This document shows, piece after piece, positions 8,330 through 16,161 of a DNA stretch of 64,000 nt. The stretch lies in assembly GCA_945878555.1 (NCBI GenBank), contig CAMDWI010000001.1, positions 1-64,000 on the forward strand, written 5' to 3'. Below the pieces are notes generated by a model. That model ran no database searches. It saw nothing but the letters and a program-made list of their open reading frames with translations, and was not told the DNA's origin. Made by a program: the position numbers and the translations under genes. Within the stretch, counting starts at the first letter, position 1, and each line of letters starts with the position of its first letter. This stretch comes from Klebsiella pneumoniae (GTDB lineage: Bacteria > Pseudomonadota > Gammaproteobacteria > Eutrophobiales > Eutrophobiaceae).

Positions 8330-8779
8330 TTATTTTTCGGGATAGGAACTGAAAACCGTTGTTGTCCCGTCCTTGTTGATCGCCATGACATCATAAGCTT
8401 GCACCCGATCACCTGCCTCCATGCCGGGTGAGCCCAGTGGCATACCCGGTACGGTCAGGCCGATAATGTCGGGCCTGTCTTTCAGCAGACGCAGGATATC
8501 AGCAGCCGGTACATGACCTTCTATTACATAATCTTCAACAACTGCCGTATGACAGGAGGCCAGATTGGCGGGCACATTGTATTTTGACTTGTACAGATTG
8601 ATATCATCGACACCCACCTCTGTAACACTGAAGCTGTGGTCGCGCAGGTGGGTTGCCCATTTTGAGCAACAGCCGCAATTCGGGTCCTTGTACACGGTGA
8701 TATCGGCAGCCATGCTCACTCCGGCCCATACAAGCAGAAACAGGGTCAACAGATTTGCCATCAGTAATCGTTTGAACAT
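8330..8779 (-). CDS. DUF411 periplasmic metal-binding protein
   Basis: A 149-residue exported protein. It starts with a signal peptide (positive residues, a hydrophobic stretch to about residue 24, AMA-type cleavage). The mature part has the DUF411 motifs VYKDPNCGCCSKW, with a thioredoxin-like CxCC cluster, and SCHTAVVEDYVIEGHVP. DUF411 proteins recur in copper-resistance and copper-enzyme neighbourhoods and are thought to bind copper, although no biochemical role is settled. Two multicopper oxidases lie 8-12 kb away, and no copper pump or chaperone is adjacent. It follows the TerC gene divided by 66 bases on the same strand. Confidence 0.9.
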   Translation of the reverse strand: MFKRLLMANLLTLFLLVWAGVSMAADITVYKDPNCGCCSKWATHLRDHSFSVTEVGVDDINLYKSKYNVPANLASCHTAVVEDYVIEGHVPAADILRLLKDRPDIIGLTVPGMPLGSPGMEAGDRVQAYDVMAINKDGTTTVFSSYPEK

Positions 8780-8889
8780 GGGGTATCGTTCCTGTGAATT
8801 TCGGGTTTAATGGTATGCCAGTTTATAGCAGGTAGTGACAATTTCCAGTCTGTCACGACACATAGTCAGTTATTGCGAGAAATAAATAC

Positions 8890-9120
8890 TCAATCTTCTG
8901 TTATCTGGATCAGCTTGATACGGGCGCCGGCACCACTTTTAATCAATACCCGGTTACGCTTGCAGGCAAAATGACGGGCGACCAGTTCTATCAGTTCCTC
9001 GTTGGCCTTGCCGTCGACCGGTGGTGCTTTCAGTCTGGCTGACCAGATATGTCCCTCGGATGGTGGTGTAAGCACACTCTCACGCGCATTCGGTTTGACC
9101 TTGATCTGTAACGTTATCAA
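8890..9120 (-). CDS. DUF167 (YggU) family protein
   Basis: A 76-residue protein matching the DUF167/YggU fold: KVKPNARES near the N-terminus, LKAPPVDGKANEELI in the middle and the VLIKSGAGARIK strand. The family is widespread and structurally known (E. coli YggU), but its function is unresolved. In many genomes it sits next to yggT. Here it sits 16 bases after a VIT transporter gene instead. The start is a TTG at 9120; no better ATG is available in frame. Confidence 0.88.
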   Translation of the reverse strand: MITLQIKVKPNARESVLTPPSEGHIWSARLKAPPVDGKANEELIELVARHFACKRNRVLIKSGAGARIKLIQITED

Positions 9121-9136
9121 GGGAAACGGACCCGGA

Positions 9137-9898
9137 CTAGACCAGACTCGTGTGGAGGACCTGCTGTAACAGATATCCTGTCAGGTAGGCCAGCGAGGCT
9201 GCCAAACCACCCTTGATCAATGTACTGATACCGGACATCAGGGCAGGCCGGTTAAAAACCAGACTTTTGAGCATGCCTATCATAAAAAATACCAGGCCGG
9301 CGATGAGCAGACTGGCAACAAAACGGCTTTTTATCTCAAGGCCAGGTAGCAGGAACGGTATCAGTGGCATAGCCCCGACCACGATAAAAGAGATAAACGT
9401 TGTCAGTGCCGAGCGTAGCGGGTCAGGAACATGTTTTTGCAGGCCGTATTCTTCTGCCAGCATCGTATCTACCCACAAATGGCGATCCTGGCTTATGGTA
9501 TTCACGATTTCCTCCAGTGTGCTGCCGGAGAATCCCTTGTTACTGAATATCTGCCGGATTTCTTCACGTTCACCGTGCGGCACTTCATCGATATGACGTT
9601 CTTCCGTGGCACGCAGATCAGCGACAAACTCACGCTGCGCCTGGATGGATTCGTAGTTGCTGATGGCCATACTGAAACCATCGGCAGTCAGGTTGGCAAA
9701 TCCGAGGATGACAGCGACACTCGCCGGAAAGCCGGCGCCTACCGCGCCCGAGACCACGGCAAAGGTGGTGACACAACCGTCGATTCCACCAAGTACCGCA
9801 TCTGACACATTTTGTGATGCAGGTTTGCTACCCAATCGAACCCGTATGCTCTCCGGCTCGTGTTCAAACTCCAGTTGCGCCTTGCCGGGCTTAGTCAT
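9137..9898 (-). CDS. VIT1/CCC1 family Fe/Mn transporter
   Basis: A 253-residue membrane protein of the VIT1/CCC1 type. The first helix motif [17 protein letters not shown] is family-typical, followed by a second helix ([18 protein letters not shown]), a soluble loop of about 80 residues rich in acidic and histidine residues ([15 protein letters not shown]), and three C-terminal helices. Relatives carry Fe2+ or Mn2+ into vacuoles or out of the cytoplasm. With two TerC proteins and a UPF0016 exporter nearby it suggests a local emphasis on Mn/Fe homeostasis. No regulatory site was seen upstream. It ends 16 bases before DUF167. Confidence 0.9.
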   Translation of the reverse strand: MTKPGKAQLEFEHEPESIRVRLGSKPASQNVSDAVLGGIDGCVTTFAVVSGAVGAGFPASVAVILGFANLTADGFSMAISNYESIQAQREFVADLRATEERHIDEVPHGEREEIRQIFSNKGFSGSTLEEIVNTISQDRHLWVDTMLAEEYGLQKHVPDPLRSALTTFISFIVVGAMPLIPFLLPGLEIKSRFVASLLIAGLVFFMIGMLKSLVFNRPALMSGISTLIKGGLAASLAYLTGYLLQQVLHTSLV

Positions 9899-9920
9899 GC
9901 CAGAGCAGGTTCATGACTCA

Positions 9921-10259
9921 TCAGCTGGTCACGGCCTGATGTGCATCCACCGCTGTCCTGACCAGGTCATATTTGCCCGGACCCTGAACCACCATGTATT
10001 TACAGGGTGTGGTCAGACGATTCTCTACAGTATGCACAACACCGGGCAGGATATTTACACGTTGCCCCGGTGCCAGCGTGATCACTGGCAGATCCTGCTG
10101 GTGGACCAGCATCTCACCTTCAAGACAGATACAGAGTTCATTCACAGTTGTATGGTAATGCACGGAGCCGACCGATTCCGGATCAATCGAGAACTCCGCG
10201 ACCCGGACTTCGCCCGTGTTATACAGGGTGGATAGCAGTTTTACGCCGTCACGTTTCAT
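9921..10259 (-). CDS. Cupin domain protein
   Basis: A 112-residue single cupin. Motif 1 is VHYHTTVNELCICLEGE, with two likely metal histidines and a glutamate. Motif 2 is PGVVHTVEN, with a third histidine. The start overlaps the stop of the carbonic anhydrase gene in an ATGA arrangement, so the two are translationally coupled. Small cupins of this kind have varied roles (isomerase, dioxygenase, sensor), and nothing in the sequence fixes one. Coupling to carbonic anhydrase is the only functional hint. Confidence 0.88.
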   Translation of the reverse strand: MKRDGVKLLSTLYNTGEVRVAEFSIDPESVGSVHYHTTVNELCICLEGEMLVHQQDLPVITLAPGQRVNILPGVVHTVENRLTTPCKYMVVQGPGKYDLVRTAVDAHQAVTS

Positions 10260-10882
10260 TTTGCAGGCATGCCATCAAAGAAGTCGACGATCCCGGTTTC
10301 CAGCGAATATTCCGCACCGACGACCAGCAGACCGTCATTCTGGATCAGGGTTTCCAGCGTACTGGACCCGTGACGCAGCTGGTTGGCTGAAGCACGGATA
10401 TTGGCACGTACGGCGGAATGGACCAGTGCATCGTGATTATGACGCAGGTCGGTTTCGAGCAGGATTTCAACTGACGGTCGTACCCGATCTACAATCGAGC
10501 GCAGGTTGGGAAGTTGTGCATCCTGCGGGCGTGCCAGCTCTTCCAGCGTTGCCAGTATCGCCCCGCACATTGAGTGACCAAGGACCACAACCAGACGGGT
10601 ACCAAAGCGCTCTGCGGCAAATTCGACACTGCCGATCTGTGAGGGTGCGACGATATTACCGGCAACCCGGATGACGAACAGGTCGCCCAGACCCTGATCG
10701 AATACCAGTTCAGCCGGTACACGTGAGTCGGAACAACCGAGGATAATGGCAAACGGTTCCTGTCCGGTAGCGAGCTCGATACGACGCAGTCGCCGTGAGA
10801 CCGCCTCTGTCCCGCCCAGATCCGAGACGAATCGACGATTACCATTTTGCAGCCGTTCGAGCGCTTCCAGTGCAGGTATCAT
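10256..10882 (-). CDS. Beta-carbonic anhydrase
   Basis: A 208-residue beta-class carbonic anhydrase, which interconverts CO2 and bicarbonate. The zinc ligands are Cys50, His103 and Cys106, and the Asp52-Arg54 dyad lies in CSDSR, followed by GHSMCG. The length is normal for the cytoplasmic bacterial form, and there is no signal peptide. It is the first gene of a two-gene unit with the cupin. A family A repeat element (A3) lies in its upstream region, between it and the antiporter gene. Confidence 0.95.
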   Translation of the reverse strand: MIPALEALERLQNGNRRFVSDLGGTEAVSRRLRRIELATGQEPFAIILGCSDSRVPAELVFDQGLGDLFVIRVAGNIVAPSQIGSVEFAAERFGTRLVVVLGHSMCGAILATLEELARPQDAQLPNLRSIVDRVRPSVEILLETDLRHNHDALVHSAVRANIRASANQLRHGSSTLETLIQNDGLLVVGAEYSLETGIVDFFDGMPAK

Positions 10883-11230
10883 TGATGGTCCATCTCCGGG
10901 GAATTCCTGTATTTTTCAAAGACTTGATGTGGGCTGTGAGTATAGACGTGGGCAGGATCAGTGTCCAGTCTGGTGGTTGTCGTTCAATGTGTGTTACCGG
11001 GAAGGCTATCTGTTTTCCCAGACACGCCGTGAATACATCCATGTAGGCTCGGGTGCCGCATCCCTGCGGCACACGGTCTGTCCAAACAGATAGCCTCCCC
11101 GGCAACAGGGTTAGTTTAATATTCCCCTGCTGATGTATTCACGGCATGTCTCAAGCAGACCAAGTCTTCCGCCAGTTCCTCCTTGTCTGTGCGAACAGAC
11201 GACCTGTTAGATAACCGGTCCTGTAACAGA
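10883..11230. other. Intergenic gap holding repeat A3 and a decayed half-copy
   Basis: This 348-base gap between the antiporter stop and the carbonic anhydrase start contains the family A element at 10993-11106 and a degenerate inverted half-element at about 11131-11152 (TGTATTCACGGCATGTCT). I see no gene in it. The promoter of the carbonic anhydrase-cupin unit must lie here, but no clear boxes were found. Confidence 0.6.
10993..11106 (+). repeat. Family A palindromic element, copy A3
   Basis: A forward core (about 11019-11080) is flanked by locus-specific inverted arms at 10993-11015 and 11084-11106, 23 bases each with two mismatches. The core keeps the CAGACACGCCGTG start, the TACATCCATGTA mini-palindrome and the CGGTCTG end. 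The arms share no sequence with those of the other copies. Confidence 0.85.
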
Positions 11231-12931
11231 TTATTTTACTACGCCCTGTTTATGATGCCGGATTTCATTAATCTGTAGTTCAATCCGATCCGGATCAATA
11301 TCCAGTATCGTCAGTACCTGTGAGCTGATGATCAGACTGGCCTCCAGCATTTCCGAGATCACCTTGTCGGCCCCCAGCGAGATCAGCTCTTCAAAATTTC
11401 CGTGTTCATAACAACGAACGATGATGGGGATCTGGATGTTCTGCCGGCGGATCTCGGAGATCGTATGTTTTGCCAGCTTGACCGAGCGGAACGTCAGCAC
11501 TGCCAGCCTGGCCTCGGCGATATGACAGCTTTTCAGGATATTGATACTGGTGCAGTCACCATAAATAACGTTATTGCCGCGTTCACGACAATCACTGACG
11601 ATATCGATATTCTGGTCTATGCCGATATAGGGTATACCATTTTTGTCCAGCAGTTGCGCGATGGTCTGGCCGACACGACCAAAGCCTCCTATCAGTGCAT
11701 GGCCGGACTGGTGCAGTGTGACTGGATGTGTCTCGTGCGCCGTATCCCGGTCGCTGCTTTTGAATAATGTTAACAGGAATTCAGTGATCGGTTTGCTGTT
11801 ACGGATCAAGGCCGGACTAAGCAGCATGCTGAAGACAGCGATCAGGATTATAAAGGACGCCTGTTCAGGAGGGACTACACCATTCAGGCTGGCCAGCGTA
11901 ATCAGGGCGAGGCCAAACTCGCCCGCCTGGGCAAGGGTAAGTCCAATACGCAGTGATACAGGGCCAGGTTCGCCTGCCAAACGGATGACGAGCGTGATAA
12001 TCAGGGTCTTCAGTATTACGAGGCCAGCCGTAAACAGCAGGATGCGGGCCCCGTATTCCCCCAGCAGAGTCAGGTCGATATTCATCCCTACGGTGACAAA
12101 AAACAGACCAAGCAGCACATCCTTGAACGGCCGGATGTCGATGATGATCTGGTGTTTGAAAGGGCTCTCGCTCAGCATCATGCCTATGACAAACCCTCCC
12201 AGTGCCATAGACAACCCTGCCGCATGCGCCAGCCAGGTTGTTATCAGCGCGATTACCAGTGTGCTGAGTCCGAATATCTCGTCGGAATGGACCCGTGCCA
12301 CCTCCTGATAGACCAGCGGAAGCAGCCACTTGCCCGTCGCCATCAGTGCGAAGAAAAACAACAGGCCCTTGCCTAATGACGCCAGCAACATCGTGCCGAA
12401 ATCAGGACCCGATGCGCCACTCAGTACCGGTACCAGAATCAGAAATACGACGGCGACCAGGTCCTGGAAAAGGAGTATCCCGATGGATAATTGCGCAAAG
12501 CGTGAGCTGAACTGTTGTAACTCACCCAGTTCGCGGATCACGATGGCGGTAGAAGACAAAGCGAGCGCACCGGCGATAAGCACGGCCGCATTCGTTGTTG
12601 TGCCCCACAGATAAACGGCGAGTGCAAAGATGGCAGAACAGGCCAGCACCTGGGCGGTGCCGAGACCAAACACAGCGAACTTCAGTTTCAGCATATTGCT
12701 GACAGAAAATTCGAGTCCGATCGAGAACAGCAGGAAGGCGACACCAAATTCCGCAATCATTGAGAAGTCTTGCGGATCGGCAATCCAGCCAAACAGGTGA
12801 GGCCCGGATATGGCCCCGACGACTATGTAGGCGACGATAGCCGGTAGACGGAACCGTCGAAATAGTATCGTAGCGACCAGCGAGACGCCGAGGATGATCA
12901 ACAGTTCTTCAATAAAGGAGAAGGCCGACAT
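11231..12931 (-). CDS. KefB/CPA2-type cation:proton antiporter with TrkA-N domain
   Basis: A 566-residue protein. Residues 1-385 form a monovalent cation:proton antiporter-2 domain with about 12-13 membrane helices, including GLEFSVSNMLKLK and LFQDLVAVVFL. Residues about 405-520 form a TrkA-N (RCK) NAD-binding domain starting at the Rossmann motif GGFGRVGQTIAQLL. This is the Kef/YbaL-like layout for regulated K+/H+ exchange across the inner membrane. There is no KefG/KefF-like ancillary gene nearby, so glutathione gating is not supported. It is monocistronic or the distal gene after the FAH-family gene, with a 50-base gap. Confidence 0.92.
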   Translation of the reverse strand: MSAFSFIEELLIILGVSLVATILFRRFRLPAIVAYIVVGAISGPHLFGWIADPQDFSMIAEFGVAFLLFSIGLEFSVSNMLKLKFAVFGLGTAQVLACSAIFALAVYLWGTTTNAAVLIAGALALSSTAIVIRELGELQQFSSRFAQLSIGILLFQDLVAVVFLILVPVLSGASGPDFGTMLLASLGKGLLFFFALMATGKWLLPLVYQEVARVHSDEIFGLSTLVIALITTWLAHAAGLSMALGGFVIGMMLSESPFKHQIIIDIRPFKDVLLGLFFVTVGMNIDLTLLGEYGARILLFTAGLVILKTLIITLVIRLAGEPGPVSLRIGLTLAQAGEFGLALITLASLNGVVPPEQASFIILIAVFSMLLSPALIRNSKPITEFLLTLFKSSDRDTAHETHPVTLHQSGHALIGGFGRVGQTIAQLLDKNGIPYIGIDQNIDIVSDCRERGNNVIYGDCTSINILKSCHIAEARLAVLTFRSVKLAKHTISEIRRQNIQIPIIVRCYEHGNFEELISLGADKVISEMLEASLIISSQVLTILDIDPDRIELQINEIRHHKQGVVK

Positions 12932-12981
12932 GATTAACCAGACACCAGGCCTTCTCCCGGACTTATACCCCCAGCCCTGGA

Positions 12982-14088
12982 TTATTTGTCCTGAACAACC
13001 GTGTTTTCAAGCGTACCGATACCTTCGTAAGTACAAACCGTTCTGTCGCCTTCCTTCAGATAGATCGGTGGCTTGCGTGCCGAACCAACACCGGACGGTG
13101 TGCCGGTGGCAATCACATCACCCGGGCGCAGTGTCATGATATTCGAGCCATAGACGACCAGTTCGAACACGTCATGGATCATCAGTGCGCTGGTCGATTC
13201 CTGCATTACCTGGTCATTCAGTACGAAGCGGATAGGCAGGTCTTTCGGATTGGCCACGAACTCACGCGGCACGATAAACGGACCGAGCGGTGCGAAGGTA
13301 TCGTGTGACTTGCCCATCAGCCAGTCGGAACCGTAGCGAGTGTCACCGCGACTCTCACGGTCGGACACGTCCATCTCCAGCGTATAACCAAAGATATAAT
13401 CCGCACCCCTGCCCATCGGGACATTTTTGGCATCACGTCCGATGACGACTCCGAGTTCACACTCCCAGTCGACCTGCTCGCGTTTGACCGGCAGGCGGAT
13501 CGCTTCCTTGTGTGCAATCACGGCCGAGGAGGCCTTCAGGAACATGTACGGTGTCCAGCGTGGGTCGCTGGCATCTGGCTCCCAGATCCCGACCGGGCGG
13601 GTGGCATCCTTCGCAGCCATGCCCGGTTCATCACTTTTACCAATACCGTCCTCACGCACGTCCTTCATCTCCAGTGCATGTTCGGTGTAGTTCAGTGCGG
13701 CGTTCATCATATTGGTCGGATACATGATCGGAGGCAGCACCTTCAAATCGGCGAGTGAATGCACATAGCCCGGACGATTGGCGGCAGGCAGGCCGGAAAC
13801 AGCATTCACTATCTCGATGATGCGGGCACGCAGCCCGGAGTCATAGCGACGGATCAGGTCTTTCATGTCTGCCGCATCAGCTGGTCTGGCAACGCTGGAA
13901 TCGACGGCGGCATTCGCACCGGCGAGGTCTATTACCAGGTTATCGTCAAGGACGATACCCACCAGTACCTTGCCCTGGTGCTCAAACGTTCCGAGCTTGA
14001 ACGGTTTTACCGTGCCCTGGGCCTGTGACACCAGCGAGGTGCAGCCGAGAGCCAGGGCCAGTAACAGCTTCAATGCGGATCGTGACAT
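12982..14088 (-). CDS. Exported fumarylacetoacetate hydrolase family protein
   Basis: A FAH-family protein of about 368 residues. The catalytic-core motifs are present: VDWECELGVVIGR (metal Glu residues), YTLEMDVSDRE (metal Asp), LMGKSHDTFAPLGP and GDVIATGTPSGVG. The frame is open to 14160, but the start is placed at 14088 (MSRSALKLLLALALG) because GGAGGG lies 7 bases upstream and a clean signal peptide follows, ending at SQAQG. FAH-fold enzymes (hydrolases, decarboxylases) are normally cytoplasmic, so a secreted form is unusual. The substrate is unknown. Adjacent genes give no pathway hint. Confidence 0.85.
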   Translation of the reverse strand: MSRSALKLLLALALGCTSLVSQAQGTVKPFKLGTFEHQGKVLVGIVLDDNLVIDLAGANAAVDSSVARPADAADMKDLIRRYDSGLRARIIEIVNAVSGLPAANRPGYVHSLADLKVLPPIMYPTNMMNAALNYTEHALEMKDVREDGIGKSDEPGMAAKDATRPVGIWEPDASDPRWTPYMFLKASSAVIAHKEAIRLPVKREQVDWECELGVVIGRDAKNVPMGRGADYIFGYTLEMDVSDRESRGDTRYGSDWLMGKSHDTFAPLGPFIVPREFVANPKDLPIRFVLNDQVMQESTSALMIHDVFELVVYGSNIMTLRPGDVIATGTPSGVGSARKPPIYLKEGDRTVCTYEGIGTLENTVVQDK

Positions 14089-14178
14089 AACAGTACCCTC
14101 CAGTCTGTAATCAGATAAATAACAAATTGCATGTTCCATTATATAAGGTGATCCCGTCACCGTAAGTAATTTCTTGCA

Positions 14179-15369
14179 TCAATCGACCTGTATGCAGAAG
14201 CCCTTCAGATACTCGGCCTCAGGGTAGTTCAGTGCGACCGGGTGGTCTGCTGCCTGCCCCAGTCTGTCGATGATGCGACCCTGTCTGCCGGCATCGAGCG
14301 CGGCATCAGCGACGATCTTCTGGAACAAGGCGGTGTCGAGCAGGCCGGAGCAGGAATATGTCATCAGGATGCCGCCGGGACGCAACAGCGCAAATGCCTG
14401 CATATTCATGTCCTTGTAGGCGCGAGCACCGCGGGTCACGCCTTCTTTCGATTCAATCAGTTTTGGTGGATCAAGTACGATCAGGTCAAACTGGCGCTGC
14501 TGACGTCGGTAGGCCCGCAGCAGTTCAAACACATTCGTCTCCACAAATTCTGAGGTGGAGGTATCCAGTCCATTCAGCTGCATGTTTTCTTTTGCCAGGT
14601 TCAGTGCCTGGGCTGAGGAGTCTACATTCACCACCGATCGGGCGCCGCCTTTCAGTGCGGCAATCGCAAAGCCACCGGTATATGCAAAGCAATTCAGCAC
14701 GTCCTTGTCCTGCGAATACTGTTGTACCTTCAATCGATTGTCGCGCTGGTCCAGATAAAACCCGGTCTTGTGACCGTGGCGGATATCGACCAGAAACTGC
14801 ATGCCGTTTTCATTGATCCGGATCTTCTCCGGTGGTTCACTGCCGGAGACGAGCACACTGCGTTGTGACAGGCCTTCCTTTTCACGGACCTCGACATCAG
14901 AGCGGTCATAGATCGTTTGTCCCGGGCAGATGTCCTTCAGTATTGTGATTATCGTCTCGCGCCAGAACTCCACGCCGGCAGAGAGAAACTGGCATACGAG
15001 CACATCGGCATAACGATCAATAATCAGACCCGGCAGACCGTCGCTTTCCGAATAAAACAGACGTACGCCAGCGTCCGAACTGGCCCCGAGCCCGCGGGCG
15101 CGGCGGCGGTCAATGGCATTTTGCAGACAGTTACGGAAGAATCCGGCATCGATCTTTGCCTCAGGGTCAAAACTCCAGACCCGTCCCCGCATCTGTGATG
15201 CAGGTGAATACGCGGCCTGCGCAATAATGTTGCCACTGGCGTCGCGGACGGCCACCGTATCTCCCGGGCCGGGATTGCCCTGGACATCGGCAATCGCCCC
15301 GGAAAATATCCACGGGTGTTTGCGTAACAATGATTTCTGGCGACCGGCCTTTAATACAATACTTTTCAC
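14179..15369 (-). CDS. rlmI: 23S rRNA m5C1962 methyltransferase RlmI family
   Basis: A 396-residue class I SAM methyltransferase with an N-terminal PUA-like domain (residues about 1-75, KHPWIFSGAI) and a C-terminal Rossmann domain. Visible motifs are the SAM-binding VLNCFAYTGGFAIAAL, VNVDSSAQAL and the catalytic region VLDPPKL, followed by a YSCSG cysteine motif near residue 340 as in RlmI. RlmI methylates C1962 of 23S rRNA. The length agrees with E. coli RlmI (396). It follows NsrR on the same strand but is separated by 185 bases with a hairpin, so it is probably independent. Confidence 0.9.
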   Translation of the reverse strand: MKSIVLKAGRQKSLLRKHPWIFSGAIADVQGNPGPGDTVAVRDASGNIIAQAAYSPASQMRGRVWSFDPEAKIDAGFFRNCLQNAIDRRRARGLGASSDAGVRLFYSESDGLPGLIIDRYADVLVCQFLSAGVEFWRETIITILKDICPGQTIYDRSDVEVREKEGLSQRSVLVSGSEPPEKIRINENGMQFLVDIRHGHKTGFYLDQRDNRLKVQQYSQDKDVLNCFAYTGGFAIAALKGGARSVVNVDSSAQALNLAKENMQLNGLDTSTSEFVETNVFELLRAYRRQQRQFDLIVLDPPKLIESKEGVTRGARAYKDMNMQAFALLRPGGILMTYSCSGLLDTALFQKIVADAALDAGRQGRIIDRLGQAADHPVALNYPEAEYLKGFCIQVD

Positions 15370-15499
15370 AATGATTTCCCTGTACAGGTATGGAGTTGTC
15401 AGTGACGGATTCAGCTGAATGTGGGTTGTGTAACAGCGGCCTCAGGATCGGCGTGTGCTGCCGATCCGGATTCTAGGTGATCTGGTCCAATAAGTCATT

Positions 15500-15529
15500 G
15501 CCGCAGACAGGGATAATCCGTCTGTGGCC
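15500..15529 (-). terminator. Possible terminator hairpin after nsrR
   Basis: A GCCGCAGAC / GTCTGTGGC type stem with one wobble and a short AT-rich loop lies just after the nsrR stop. There is no clear T-tract, so this is a tentative call. Confidence 0.35.
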
Positions 15530-15554
15530 GGATCATCACAGGAACAGGCGCCGT

Positions 15555-15986
15555 TCAGGCAACGTTCAGCAGGTTATAAATCTTGTCGCGGTTACTGGTC
15601 AGATCAGCCAGGGTATAGTTATCAAGCACTTCCATAAATGCATGTTGGGCCTTGACCAGCACGCGTTTCAGATTGCAGGCCGGTTCAATCGGGCAGCTTG
15701 AATCAGCGCCAAAACATTCAAGTAGTTGCAGGTTTTCGATCTGTCTGACCACATGCCCCAGACTGATGGAGGCTGCCGCTTGCGCCAGCTTCAGACCACC
15801 TCCGCGACCTCGCAGGCTTTGTATGTAGCCGAGTTGTACCAGTGTCTGCGCCACTTTGGCCAGATGATGGGCAGAAATGCCATAGCGCCTGGCGGCATGC
15901 TGGACCGTGGCCTGCTGGTTAGCGGGTGTTATTGCAAGGTAAATCAGCAGCCGAAGTGCATAATCAGTATGTGAGGTAAGTTGCAT
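15555..15986 (-). CDS. nsrR: Rrf2-family nitric oxide-sensing repressor NsrR
   Basis: A 143-residue Rrf2-family winged-helix regulator. Three cysteines at 91, 98 and 104 match the spacing of [Fe-S]-binding NsrR, and the surrounding LLECFGADSSCPIEPAC and LDNYTLADL segments are NsrR-like, not IscR-like. NsrR loses repression when NO attacks its cluster. It is transcribed away from a multicopper oxidase gene, and the shared intergenic region carries an NsrR-like palindrome, so it probably controls itself and the oxidase. A separate IscR is encoded at 55 kb. Confidence 0.9.
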   Translation of the reverse strand: MQLTSHTDYALRLLIYLAITPANQQATVQHAARRYGISAHHLAKVAQTLVQLGYIQSLRGRGGGLKLAQAAASISLGHVVRQIENLQLLECFGADSSCPIEPACNLKRVLVKAQHAFMEVLDNYTLADLTSNRDKIYNLLNVA

Positions 15987-16029
15987 CGAGCTTGACTCTG
16001 TTTAAACGCGTAAATACTATACTGCCTAT

Positions 16030-16052
16030 AATATGCATGTAAAATACTTATT
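16030..16052. promoter_or_regulatory. NsrR-type operator between nsrR and multicopper oxidase
   Basis: The 23-base segment is an 11-1-11 inverted repeat, AATATGCATGT and AAATACTTATT around a central A. It matches the classical NsrR consensus (AAGATGCATTT and AAATACATCTT halves) at 19 of 23 positions. It sits between divergent nsrR and the oxidase, 44 bases before the nsrR start and about 110 before the oxidase start. Confidence 0.75.
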
Positions 16053-16161
16053 ATATTGAGCTGCTACTTTCATCAGAGCGAAGACGTGTCTCAGTCTGTC
16101 GTTCCGGATACAGTGACAAATCATCACGATTTCAAACAGAAACAGTGAGCAGATAAACAGG

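Noticed and set aside
8330..8779. DUF411 gene as part of a copper operon
   Set aside because: Its direct neighbours are TerC and DUF167/VIT, not copper genes; only general proximity to the oxidases was noted.
11643..12308. Open frame of 221 codons opposite the KefB-like gene
   Set aside because: The composition (Arg/Ser-rich) and position are those of an antisense shadow of a membrane-protein gene.
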